A stretch of DNA of 64,000 bases from Caldisericia bacterium (lineage in GTDB: Bacteria > Caldisericota > Caldisericia > JAAYUI01): positions 1-64,000 of the forward strand of contig JAGOOO010000006.1 of assembly GCA_017992475.1 (NCBI GenBank), in the 5' to 3' direction. Of this stretch, positions 1-7,742 are shown in pieces (the stretch's first letter is position 1; each line of letters starts with the position of its first letter). Position numbers and translations under genes: made by a program. The notes under the pieces were generated by a model. It was not told the DNA's origin. It made no database searches and saw only the letters and a list, made by a program, of their open reading frames with translations.

Positions 1-400
1 TGATACCGTCGCCGGCGTTCAGGACATGTCCCTGAAAAAAGGTTGATATAAAGTGCGGTGCACCACACATGCTTGTCCTGATGACTATGTAGTCTGCCCC
101 AAGGGAAGTGAGAGTCAGGACAGTGTCCTTTAAACATTCACCTTTCTGTACTGCCGATGTCTGGGTTGCGATATTGACAACATCAGCGGAGAGCATCTTT
201 GAAGCGAGCTCAAAACTTGTTCTGGTCCTTGTGGATGGCTCATAGAAAAGATTGACGACGGTTTTGCCTCTCAATACTGGGACCTTCTTGATGTCCCTGC
301 CGAGGACTTCCTTGAAACTCACGGCCGTGTCCAGAATGAGCGAGATCTCTTCCCTGGACAGGTCCTTCAGACCAAGCAAATCTTTTTGTTTCAGACCCAT
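1..400 (-). CDS. pyrB: Aspartate carbamoyltransferase catalytic chain, N-terminal part (cut by window edge)
   Basis: Catalyses carbamoyl phosphate + L-aspartate to N-carbamoylaspartate, the committed step of pyrimidine synthesis, in the cytosol. About 133 residues are visible, starting [15 protein letters not shown] and containing the carbamoyl-phosphate signature [13 protein letters not shown], followed by the family-typical SSxxKGE-like stretch (here TSAVQKGE). The start ATG (398-400) is preceded by a GGAGG ribosome site that directly follows the U-run of a terminator hairpin. It lies 55 bases downstream of pyrR, so PyrR control at the intervening hairpin is plausible. The C-terminal aspartate-binding domain lies beyond position 1. 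Identity is firm; regulation is inference. Confidence 0.95.
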   Translation of the reverse strand, partial: MGLKQKDLLGLKDLSREEISLILDTAVSFKEVLGRDIKKVPVLRGKTVVNLFYEPSTRTRTSFELASKMLSADVVNIATQTSAVQKGECLKDTVLTLTSLGADYIVIRTSMCGAPHFISTFFQGHVLNAGDGI

Positions 401-409
401 TCAACCTCC

Positions 410-441
410 AAAAAAAAGCCCCTGACCGGAGGCCAGGGGCT
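410..441 (-). terminator. Strong intrinsic terminator / possible attenuator between pyrR and pyrB
   Basis: Read on the minus strand, an 11-bp stem (AGCCCCTGGCC with GGTCAGGGGCT, including one G-U pair) closes on a TCC triloop and is followed by eight U. The U-run abuts the pyrB Shine-Dalgarno site. A full terminator inside an operon-like gene pair suggests attenuation, as in the PyrR-controlled pyr operons of Bacillus. I did not find the known PyrR binding-loop consensus. Confidence 0.8.
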
Positions 442-455
442 GAATAAACGGTTTA

Positions 456-1041
<586 letters not shown>

Positions 1042-1084
1042 TAATGTTTTTGGTTTGCCATGTTGTTAACATTTGTGCATAAGG

Positions 1085-1112
1085 TTGTGAATACCTATTT
1101 ACAATTTAATAC
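1085..1112 (+). promoter_or_regulatory. Possible plus-strand promoter of a small RNA
   Basis: TTGTGA (1085-1090), 16-bp spacer, TAATAC (1107-1112). No plus-strand gene follows, but a hairpin with a T-run lies at 1168-1196, so a transcript of roughly 80 bases is possible. Weak evidence, since -35/-10 matches occur by chance in A+T-rich spacers. Confidence 0.3.
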
Positions 1113-1167
1113 CATAGATATTTATGTATTTTCCTGAATTTGATTCCGAAACAGGTTTTTCAATTAT

Positions 1168-1196
1168 AAAAAAATGTTAGCAGATGGCTATTTTTT
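1168..1196 (+). terminator. Short A/T-flanked hairpin, possible bidirectional terminator
   Basis: TAGC-agatg-GCTA stem directly followed by six T on the plus strand and preceded by seven A. On the minus strand it would end the AIM24-family transcript; on the plus strand it would end a possible small RNA. The core stem is only 4 bp. Confidence 0.4.
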
Positions 1197-1208
1197 AATC
1201 TGTAGGCT

Positions 1209-1892
1209 TCAACTGCTCTTGGTCGGGATAAATGGAATGATGTCCTTGGCAAGCTCGGCCACCGTGAGTGTCTGTATCCATATTTTTCCAGGACCGGTTA
1301 CAACGGCAAGGAATAAACCTTCGCCTCCAAAGAAGATGTTTTTGAAACCTTTGAGCATCTGGACATCGAAATTGATTGTTGGCTCAAGAATGGCGCAATG
1401 GCCGGTATCTATTTTGAGCATTTCCCCAGGTGCGAGCGTTTTTTCTATCAATGAGCCGTCTATTTCTAGGAAGATATCTCCTGGCCCAGAGATTTTGTTG
1501 AGGACAAAACCTTCTCCACCAAACATGCCTGCCCAGAATTTCTTTCTGAAGTATACTTCGAGCTTGACGTTCTCGGAACCAGCAAGAAAGGCGCCCCTCT
1601 GAGCTATGATATATTGCCCTTCCTCAAGTTTCATGTGTACGATTTGTCCTGGGAATGAGGATGCAAAAGCGATTTCATCATTTTCGCCCGTTGATTCAAA
1701 AGTATTCACGAAGGCAGATTCTCCTGATATGCCTCTGGTCAATGCACCAAGCAGACCACCCTTCATTGTTGTCTGCATGGCCATTCCAGTTGTCATCCAG
1801 CTCATTCCGCCAGATTCAGAGACCATTTTTTCGCCCTTTTTCATTTTACAAACTACTACTGGAAGCTGGTTGCCCAAAATCTCGAATTCCAT
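1209..1892 (-). CDS. AIM24 / TIGR00266 family protein
   Basis: 227 residues with the features of the AIM24 (TIGR00266, DUF124) family: an all-beta, Gly-rich protein made of repeated strands, with GGxxxAxxTRGISGESAF-like sequence near residues 45-61, FPGQIVHMKLEEG near 80, and GEGFVLNKISGPGDIF and GGEGLFLAVVTGPGKI in the later repeats. The molecular function of bacterial members is not established. The start is supported by AAGGAGG seven bases upstream of ATG. It stands alone, divergent from the ECF transporter gene. Family call is confident; no function is claimed. Confidence 0.85.
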   Translation of the reverse strand: MEFEILGNQLPVVVCKMKKGEKMVSESGGMSWMTTGMAMQTTMKGGLLGALTRGISGESAFVNTFESTGENDEIAFASSFPGQIVHMKLEEGQYIIAQRGAFLAGSENVKLEVYFRKKFWAGMFGGEGFVLNKISGPGDIFLEIDGSLIEKTLAPGEMLKIDTGHCAILEPTINFDVQMLKGFKNIFFGGEGLFLAVVTGPGKIWIQTLTVAELAKDIIPFIPTKSS

Positions 1893-1968
1893 AAACGTGA
1901 CCTCCTTGTTATTTTTGATTTCGTATTAATTCTACAAATTTTTCGCAAATATGTCACTACTTGCGGTC

Positions 1969-1996
1969 TTGCTCATTTTTACTAATGAAATAAAAT
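1969..1996 (+). promoter_or_regulatory. Possible promoter of the ECF transporter-coaX operon
   Basis: TTGCTC (1969-1974), 16-bp spacer, TAAAAT (1991-1996). If used, transcription would start near 2003 and exclude the left arm of the 11-bp inverted repeat at 1990-2000. An alternative upstream start would include it. Confidence 0.4.
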
Positions 1997-2050
1997 CTCC
2001 ACCGGTTGGCATTGGGTAACCAAGCCAAACCCTAATAAAAAGGAGATTTT
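1990..2050 (+). promoter_or_regulatory. Structured leader of the ECF S-component gene, candidate translational riboswitch
   Basis: An 11-bp perfect inverted repeat (1990-2000 with 2042-2052) pairs with the ribosome binding site GGAG and the start codon. Between the arms, ATTGGGT (2011-2017) can pair with ACCCtAAT (2029-2036), and GGTTGGC (2004-2010) can pair alternatively with GCCaAACC (2024-2031). An A-rich stretch then leads into GGAG. The hairpin plus A-rich tail plus Shine-Dalgarno layout resembles small H-type pseudoknot switches such as preQ1-I, but I cannot assign a class. Whether the left arm is transcribed depends on the start site. Confidence 0.45.
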
Positions 2051-2824
2051 ATGAAGATTACCATAAAACAATTAACTGTTGCTGGAGTATTGGGCGCTTT
2101 GATGGTTGTGATGTACTTTGTCGGAATATCGATGATACCGGTACCGAACATAACAGGCGCAATGACCATCATGCACATTCCCGTAATTGTTGGAGCAATT
2201 GTTGGCGGGCCAGTTGTTGGCCTTCTTCTGGGTATTATTTTTGCGGTTATCGCCCAGATAATGTTTGGGTCATGGCCGTGGTTTGTACTCATGCCTGCTA
2301 GATTGCTTATTGGCCCTGTTGCTTGGTGGGTCTATGCCTCTATCAGAAAAGCTTTCTCCAAACAAGGTGAGATGAAGCCTACTGCTGCAATATTGATTTC
2401 ACTCTTTGTGTTGTGCGCAGTCCTTGGTATTGGATTCTATCTTATGTCGATAGTTCAGCAACCACTTGCCGAATTGTCTCAGGATGCGACCAAGGCTTTC
2501 AGTGATTATCGATTCACTGCTAACATCTTTGTTGTTCTTGCAGCCATAGGACTTGGACTTGCAACTTATTTCTCAATCATCAGGGCAAAGGTTGAAAGCT
2601 CCTCAGTGTCCCTCTCTGCAATTGCCGGCACGTTGACAAATACCATTGGAACTCTGGGGCTTGCTGTATTATTTACCGATGCTTTTGGCAGCACGATACC
2701 ACAGAGGCTTGTGGGTGCTGGGATTATTGCCATAACAAATAGCCCCTTGGAGATTATAATTGCTGTGGTCACCTGTGCAGCTATTGTTCCGCCGCTGTTA
2801 AAAGTGGTTGGAAAGGAAGCATAA
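2051..2824 (+). CDS. ECF transporter S-component, probably for pantothenate or another vitamin precursor
   Basis: 257-residue integral membrane protein with about six hydrophobic segments and the ECF S-component pattern: N-terminal TVAGVLGALMVV helix with small residues, IPVPNITGAMTIMHIPVIV, then a Gly-rich helix GGPVVGLLLG and a charged/aromatic FGSWPW loop. S-components bind the vitamin and work with a shared energising module (EcfT, EcfA, EcfA'), none of which is encoded here. The neighbouring type III pantothenate kinase gene (coaX) suggests pantothenate as substrate; this is inference from context, and a riboflavin- or queuosine-precursor transporter cannot be excluded. Start chosen from AGGAG five bases upstream of ATG; the gene is preceded by a structured leader. 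Confidence 0.75.
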   Translation: MKITIKQLTVAGVLGALMVVMYFVGISMIPVPNITGAMTIMHIPVIVGAIVGGPVVGLLLGIIFAVIAQIMFGSWPWFVLMPARLLIGPVAWWVYASIRKAFSKQGEMKPTAAILISLFVLCAVLGIGFYLMSIVQQPLAELSQDATKAFSDYRFTANIFVVLAAIGLGLATYFSIIRAKVESSSVSLSAIAGTLTNTIGTLGLAVLFTDAFGSTIPQRLVGAGIIAITNSPLEIIIAVVTCAAIVPPLLKVVGKEA

Positions 2825-2834
2825 ACATATAATT

Positions 2835-3629
2835 ATGATGTCTTCAGGGAAACTTACGCTTTGCATAGATTGTGGCAACACAAACATCAAATTTGGGGTC
2901 TTTGATTCGGTAAGTCTTATCGCCAATTTCAGGGTCGCAACAGACACAATAAAGACTTCTGATGAATATGCGATCATGCTCAGGTCTCTACTCAAAGAGG
3001 ACAAGCTTGATCCAAACCAGTTTGAGGGCGCAATAATATCCTCGGTGGTCCCTCCTGTAACCCCGCTCATGGAAAGGGCCATTGAAAAGGTGCTTGCCAA
3101 GAACAGCATTGTTGTCAAACCTGGCATAAAAACTGGAATGGGCATACAGGCAGAAAATCCAAAAGAACTTGGATCAGACCTTCTTTGTCTTGCAGTAGGA
3201 GCATCTGTAAGGCACTCCCTGCCAGCCATTATCGTATCATTCGGGACGGCCACAGCTTTTGTGGCCGTCTCGAGAAAACCTGATATTCTGGGTGTGGCCA
3301 TTGCGCCTGGAATTATCTCTGCGTTAAACTCCCTCACCACAATGACAGCGAAGTTACCGAGGATCGAGATTGTGATCCCAGAAACTGCGCTTGGTAGAAA
3401 CACCATTGATTCGATGAGGGCTGGAATAACGTTTGGTTTTGCGGGCCTTGTAGACAGGGTGGTAGTCGAGATGTCAAAAAACATGGATGAACAGCCAATA
3501 GTCATAGCTACTGGCGGTCTTCTCAATCTCATTTCGACTGTTACAACAACCGTATCAAGATTTGACCCGTTCCTCTCTCTTTATGGATTAAAGGCCCTTT
3601 ATGACAAAAACGTGGAGCATAGGGAATAA
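2835..3629 (+). CDS. coaX: Type III pantothenate kinase
   Basis: Phosphorylates pantothenate, the first step of coenzyme A synthesis, in the cytosol. 264 residues. The ATPase-fold phosphate-1 motif is IDCGNTNIKFGVFD near the N-terminus; GSDLLCLAVGA and FGTATAF (phosphate-2) lie mid-protein, and IAPGI, LGRNT and SGxxxGFAGLVD-like segments follow as expected. The frame opens upstream at a TTG (2808), but family N-termini begin close to the ID-x-GNTN motif, so ATG 2835 (or 2838) is preferred; its ribosome site is weak and coupling to the upstream gene is likely. Its 3' end overlaps dus by 29 bases. Confidence 0.92.
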   Translation: MMSSGKLTLCIDCGNTNIKFGVFDSVSLIANFRVATDTIKTSDEYAIMLRSLLKEDKLDPNQFEGAIISSVVPPVTPLMERAIEKVLAKNSIVVKPGIKTGMGIQAENPKELGSDLLCLAVGASVRHSLPAIIVSFGTATAFVAVSRKPDILGVAIAPGIISALNSLTTMTAKLPRIEIVIPETALGRNTIDSMRAGITFGFAGLVDRVVVEMSKNMDEQPIVIATGGLLNLISTVTTTVSRFDPFLSLYGLKALYDKNVEHRE

Positions 3630-4590
3630 GGTAATACAGGGCCCGCTTGTATTGGCCCCACTGGCTGGCATTGGTGACATACCATTTCGAATGTTGTGCA
3701 AACGATATGGTGTAGATCTTGTCTATACCGAGTTTGTGTCGGCACAGGGTCTTTTACACAAGAACAAGGTTTCTTTTAAAATGCTCAAGGTTGAAGACTT
3801 GGAGCACCCTGTCACAATCCAGCTTTTTGGTTCAAGGCCGGAACACCTTGCCGAAGCAGTTAAATATGTAGAGCAGGCCGGGGCGGATTTTGTTGATCTT
3901 AACTGTGGCTGTCCAGAACCAAAGGTGGTCAGGACTGGCTCCGGATCGGCCTTGATGAGCGACCCCAATCTCATTGCCCATATTGTTGAGGCAATGGTCA
4001 AATCGACATCGCTTCCTGTGACTGTCAAGACAAGGATTGGCACTCGCAGAGGATTTCCGATTGCTGCTGAAATAGCCAGATTGTGTGAGATGGCCGGAGC
4101 ATCGGTATTTGCGCTCAATTGCTGTTATGTTAGCCAGGGATTTGTGGGCCCATTCGATTGGGAATATATCAGGACAATAAAACAGACTGTGAAGATACCC
4201 GTAATAGCCAATGGCGGCATAAAAAATGGCAAGGATGTGCTGGAAGTTCTTGATAAAGGTGCAGATGCGGCAATGGTGGGAAGGGTGACACTTGGAGCGC
4301 CATGGGCTTTTGAGTGGATTAGAGACGAAATGGATGGACTTGGCAAAAGAACTATTCCTCTCAAAGAGAGGTTCTCAGTGATGATGGAGCACCTTGGTCT
4401 TGAGGTGGAGATGAGGGGTGAAAAAATCGGGGTCAGTGAGATGAGAAAACACTGGGCGTGGTATGTGAAAGGTCTTCCTGGCGCATCAAAATTCAGGGAA
4501 GAGGCAGTAGCAGGGAAAACTTTGCAGCAGATGAATGACACCCTTTCAAGGTTCAGGGAATATTTAGAGAGGCAAGGGGAGGAAAGATGA
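3601..4590 (+). CDS. dus: tRNA-dihydrouridine synthase (DusB/NifR3 type)
   Basis: FMN-dependent reduction of specific uridines in tRNA to dihydrouridine using NADPH. 329 residues: TIM barrel followed by a helical C-terminal domain. LAPLAGIGDIPFR and YTEFVSA lie near the N-terminus; the catalytic-loop motif NCGCPEPKVV carries the active-site Cys at residue 104; FMN-binding VKTRIG, NGGI and MVGR follow. It begins inside the end of coaX (29-base overlap), which points to translational coupling. Assignment to the DusB subfamily rests on general resemblance. Confidence 0.92.
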   Translation: MTKTWSIGNKVIQGPLVLAPLAGIGDIPFRMLCKRYGVDLVYTEFVSAQGLLHKNKVSFKMLKVEDLEHPVTIQLFGSRPEHLAEAVKYVEQAGADFVDLNCGCPEPKVVRTGSGSALMSDPNLIAHIVEAMVKSTSLPVTVKTRIGTRRGFPIAAEIARLCEMAGASVFALNCCYVSQGFVGPFDWEYIRTIKQTVKIPVIANGGIKNGKDVLEVLDKGADAAMVGRVTLGAPWAFEWIRDEMDGLGKRTIPLKERFSVMMEHLGLEVEMRGEKIGVSEMRKHWAWYVKGLPGASKFREEAVAGKTLQQMNDTLSRFREYLERQGEER

Positions 4591-5057
4591 AAAAGGGTTT
4601 GGTGCTTCTTGTTTGTGCAATATTTGTTTCTGGTTGTGGTTCTGCAAACTCTTATGATTCAAGGACTGCAAATGGATTATTAAAGAAAGAGCTTATGAAA
4701 GTGCCCTCAATTTATCCCGTCTATAGCCACGGGATGATTACCACTGATACCCAACAGCCTTTTGCCACCAGCAATGAAAAATTTGAGCCCAGGATACAGG
4801 GAACGCTGGTTTTTTCTGAGATTGGCGAGGACCCTGTTGCATGGTACAACAAAAAACTTATAGAGGAAGGTTGGAATGTTTCCGAGGTTGTTTTCGGTTC
4901 ATCTGAGAACATGGCTGGGAAAAATACTTTTCCAAACCTGGCTACTGGGGAGCCGGCAAGATTGGTGGCATCACAAGGGAAAAAGCAGCTTCAGCTCGTT
5001 TTCAGGCTCCTGGATACAGGATTTTCTGTAACCCATTTTGGAGTTGAAGCACCCTAG
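4587..5057 (+). CDS. Putative lipoprotein of unknown function
   Basis: 156 residues. A lipoprotein signal peptide ends in the lipobox VSGC, with the lipidated Cys at residue 17; the mature protein would be anchored on the outer face of a membrane. The rest is a small alpha/beta domain with conserved-looking DPVAWYNKKLIEEGWNVSE, reminiscent of small exported domains, but I do not recognise a family. ATGA overlap with dus and GGGAGG four bases before ATG mark it as the last gene of this operon. It ends three bases from the convergent gene at 5061 with no terminator between. Confidence 0.7.
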   Translation: MKKGLVLLVCAIFVSGCGSANSYDSRTANGLLKKELMKVPSIYPVYSHGMITTDTQQPFATSNEKFEPRIQGTLVFSEIGEDPVAWYNKKLIEEGWNVSEVVFGSSENMAGKNTFPNLATGEPARLVASQGKKQLQLVFRLLDTGFSVTHFGVEAP

Positions 5058-5060
5058 ATT

Positions 5061-5801
5061 CTATTTGTCTATTCTGGCCTCATAAAGGAAATCGACAAAG
5101 TTTAATGGTGATTCCACATCTGATTGCGGGGCGATGAAGTAGGAAGAGTTTACGATGCCTGCTATTTTGAATGGCAGCCTTGTGATAAATACCCTTGAGA
5201 GCAGCTCTGCAAAAGATTTTCTCATACCATCTTTAAGATGAAAGCTCAATGTGCCATCTTGACCAATGTCTTTAATGTCCATTATTCCAACTGGTATTTC
5301 ATCCAAAACAAGCTGGATTTTTGATGGTTTTTTGTCTTTGGCGCCTAGCGCTGCCAGAATCCTTTGTTTTCCAGTATCATTCAATTGGATTGCAATCCCA
5401 TAGGTACCAGTTTTTTCTTTGAAAGAAACTGGCATGGCCGATTCAAATTCATCATCAGTTGCAATTTTCTGGCCCTTATCGGTAATGAGCAATGTTTTTC
5501 CCTGGACAAGCAGCATTGATCCCATTTCATTCGGATCCTCTGAACCAGTAACTACTACCCTAGCGTAGCTTTCCTTATTTTCAAAAAACCTTAATTCACC
5601 AAGGTAACTCACTCTGGCTTCAATGGCTTTTTTAAGGGTTTCCCAATCTGGTTTCTCGCTATTCACGGGAACAACTGTGAGATAAAGTTGGGAATAGGGA
5701 TTGTTTGGTTTTCCTCCTGGATTGAAAAGTACAAAAGCAGTTATTATGAGGGCTATCAATCCCAGTGTGATGGCAAATCCCCAGAGGAGTTTTTTACCCA
5801 T
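5061..5801 (-). CDS. Membrane-anchored protein with a SecD P1-head-like domain
   Basis: 246 residues: short basic N-terminus, one membrane segment (about residues 6-26), then a soluble domain outside the membrane. The soluble part follows the order of the SecD periplasmic P1 domain: LKKAIEARVSYLGE (SecD: IIxxRVxxLG), RVVVTGSEDP, GIAIQLNDTGKQRI (SecD: VxLxLxxEGxxKF), IQLVLDEIPVGIMDI (SecD: LAIVLDGxVxxAPxI) and a final LLSRVFITRLPFKIAGI (SecD: LRSGxLPxPL). No SecD multi-pass membrane region is present, so it is not a translocase subunit. It is the last gene of the rimP operon, with its ATG overlapping the mce stop (TAATG). Similarity is by eye; function unknown. Confidence 0.6.
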   Translation of the reverse strand: MGKKLLWGFAITLGLIALIITAFVLFNPGGKPNNPYSQLYLTVVPVNSEKPDWETLKKAIEARVSYLGELRFFENKESYARVVVTGSEDPNEMGSMLLVQGKTLLITDKGQKIATDDEFESAMPVSFKEKTGTYGIAIQLNDTGKQRILAALGAKDKKPSKIQLVLDEIPVGIMDIKDIGQDGTLSFHLKDGMRKSFAELLSRVFITRLPFKIAGIVNSSYFIAPQSDVESPLNFVDFLYEARIDK

Positions 5802-6193
5802 TAGTCTTGCTCCAGTTCCACAAGTACTCCTCCAACTGAGGAAGGATGTATAAATGCAATTGGTTTTCCTGCCGCTCCAATGCGGGATTTTTTATCAATC
5901 ATTTTCACCCCAGCATTCAAGAATTCTTCTATTTTATGGTCGACATCGTCAACTTCTAATGCAATATGGTGTATTCCTGGGCCCCTCTTATCCAGAAACC
6001 CCTTTATAGGTGAATCATCAGAAGTGGGCTCAAGAAGCTCGACTATCAGACCATCATATCTCAGCTTGGCTATTTTGGCTTTCTGGTCTGGTACTTCAGT
6101 GACATGTATAAGTTGAAAGCCGAGTAATAGCCATGATTTCATTGCTTCTTCAATATTTGTCGTTGCTATTCCTATGTGTGAAAGACCTGTCAT
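5801..6193 (-). CDS. mce: Methylmalonyl-CoA epimerase
   Basis: Interconverts (R)- and (S)-methylmalonyl-CoA, linking propionyl-CoA metabolism to the B12-dependent mutase encoded just upstream. 130 residues with the paired beta-alpha-beta-beta-beta modules of the glyoxalase/VOC fold. Likely metal ligands are His6 (SHIGIA), the His pair 75-76 (GIHHIALEV) and Glu126 near the end (VLVELEQD). The frame extends upstream into mutA, but ATG 6193 is chosen because AGGAGG lies just before it within the last mutA codons and VOC proteins start close to the HIGIA strand. Confidence 0.92.
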   Translation of the reverse strand: MTGLSHIGIATTNIEEAMKSWLLLGFQLIHVTEVPDQKAKIAKLRYDGLIVELLEPTSDDSPIKGFLDKRGPGIHHIALEVDDVDHKIEEFLNAGVKMIDKKSRIGAAGKPIAFIHPSSVGGVLVELEQD

Positions 6194-6194
6194 A

Positions 6195-7742
6195 TCATCC
6201 CTCCTGGTATTCGCCGTAAATTCCACGCATCATGCAGCAAATTTCGCCAAGTGTTGCCTGTGCATCAACACACTGGATAATTGGTTCCATAAGGTTTCCT
6301 TTTCCAGTCGCCACTTCTTTTAATGCACCCATGGCCTCTTTAAGTTTGTTCTGATCCCTGGATTCCTTGTATGTCCTGAGTTTTGCCCTTCTCTCGTTTT
6401 CATCAACACCGCTTCTGCTGATGTCAACTTTTGGCTCCTCACTGGTTGTGAATTTATTTACACCAACAACTGCCTGTTTGCCAGACTCTACATCCATCTG
6501 GAACTGGTATGCAGATTTGGCAATTTCACTCTGGAAGAATCCCTTTTCCAAACAAGCCAAGGTGCCACCCATTCTTTCTATTCTGTCAAGATAATCGTAA
6601 ACATCATTTTCGATCCTGTTTGTCAGTGATTCAACGTAGTAAGAACCAGCCAGTGGATCAACAACATCGCACACACCTGACTCAAAAGCAACAAGCTGCT
6701 GTGTCCTAAGCGCGATTGTGGCTGATTTTGGCGATGGGAGCGCCAGTGCCTCGTCGAAAGAGTTTGTGTGGAGACTCTGTGTTCCACCAAGCACTGCCGC
6801 CATAGCCTGGAAAGCAACGCGAACGATATTGATTTCTGGTTGTTGTGCCGTGAGGGTAGAGCCGCCTGTCTGGGTATGAAAACGGAGGAGCATCGATTTT
6901 GGGTTTTTTGGTTGGTACTTTTTTTCGAGCAGTTTTGCCCAGATTCTTCTTGCGGCCCTGAATTTGGCAACTTCCTCGAGGAAATTGTTATGTGATGCAA
7001 AGAAGAAGGAGACTCTTGGAGCGAAATCGTCAATCGAGAGACCTCTGCTGGTTAGGTCGTCAATATAGGCAAAGGCATCGGCAAAAGTAAAAGCCAATTC
7101 CTGAACTGCTGTGGCGCCGGCTTCCCTGATGTGATAACCGGAAGTTGAGATTGTATTGAATTTTGGAAGTTTGAATGATGCCCATTCGATGAGGTCGCAA
7201 TTGAGCCTCATGGATGGCTTGATTGGATAAATATAATTGCCTCTGGCGATATATTCTTTCAGGATGTCGTTTTGTACTGTTCCGGAAAGTTTTGAGACGT
7301 CACCACCCTGGTTTTTGGCTATCTTCATGTACATTGCCAGAACGACAGTTGCGGAAGCATTTATGGTCATTGAGGTGGAAATTTCTTCAAGCGGTATGCC
7401 ATCAAAAAGCTCTGCCATGTCATCAACTGTTGATATGGCTACACCCACTTTTCCAACTTCGCCAAGAGCCATTTCATGGTCGGAGTCATAGCCCATCTGG
7501 GTTGGTAGATCGAAAGCTGTGGAAAGCCCAGTCTGGCCTTTCTGGAGTAACAGTTTGAAACGCTCGTTTGTTTCTTTTGCGGTGGAGAAGCCTGCATATT
7601 GCCTCATCGTCCACGGCCTCTCGGTGTACATCGTTGGATAAACGCCCCTGGTGTAGGGGTATGAACCTGGATTTCCGAGATCTCTGCCGTAATCAAAATT
7701 TGCCAGATCATCTGGCGTGTAGATCGTTTTTTTGTCACTCAT
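6195..7742 (-). CDS. Methylmalonyl-CoA mutase, catalytic (large) subunit lacking the B12-binding domain
   Basis: Rearranges methylmalonyl-CoA to succinyl-CoA by a radical mechanism with adenosylcobalamin. 515 residues, equal to the TIM-barrel catalytic domain only. YPTMYTERPWTMRQYAGF (about 35-52, with Tyr39 matching the substrate Tyr of methylmalonyl-CoA mutases), GLSTAFDLPTQMGYDSD, and LLRFHTQTGGSTLTAQQP are all typical. The C-terminal DxHxxG cobalamin-binding domain of fused mutases is absent, so a separate small subunit must be supplied from outside this window, as in archaeal-type enzymes. It sits between ribF and mce; ribF ends 8 bases inside its start. Confidence 0.92.
   Translation of the reverse strand: MSDKKTIYTPDDLANFDYGRDLGNPGSYPYTRGVYPTMYTERPWTMRQYAGFSTAKETNERFKLLLQKGQTGLSTAFDLPTQMGYDSDHEMALGEVGKVGVAISTVDDMAELFDGIPLEEISTSMTINASATVVLAMYMKIAKNQGGDVSKLSGTVQNDILKEYIARGNYIYPIKPSMRLNCDLIEWASFKLPKFNTISTSGYHIREAGATAVQELAFTFADAFAYIDDLTSRGLSIDDFAPRVSFFFASHNNFLEEVAKFRAARRIWAKLLEKKYQPKNPKSMLLRFHTQTGGSTLTAQQPEINIVRVAFQAMAAVLGGTQSLHTNSFDEALALPSPKSATIALRTQQLVAFESGVCDVVDPLAGSYYVESLTNRIENDVYDYLDRIERMGGTLACLEKGFFQSEIAKSAYQFQMDVESGKQAVVGVNKFTTSEEPKVDISRSGVDENERRAKLRTYKESRDQNKLKEAMGALKEVATGKGNLMEPIIQCVDAQATLGEICCMMRGIYGEYQEG

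Noticed and set aside
1990-2050. Direct assignment of the ECF leader as a preQ1-I riboswitch
   Set aside because: The A-rich tail and hairpin layout fits, but the conserved loop core is not matched and the gene context points to pantothenate; kept as an open candidate only.
2808-2834. Upstream TTG as coaX start
   Set aside because: It would overlap the ECF gene and extend the N-terminus beyond the usual distance to the IDxGNTN motif, with no better ribosome site.
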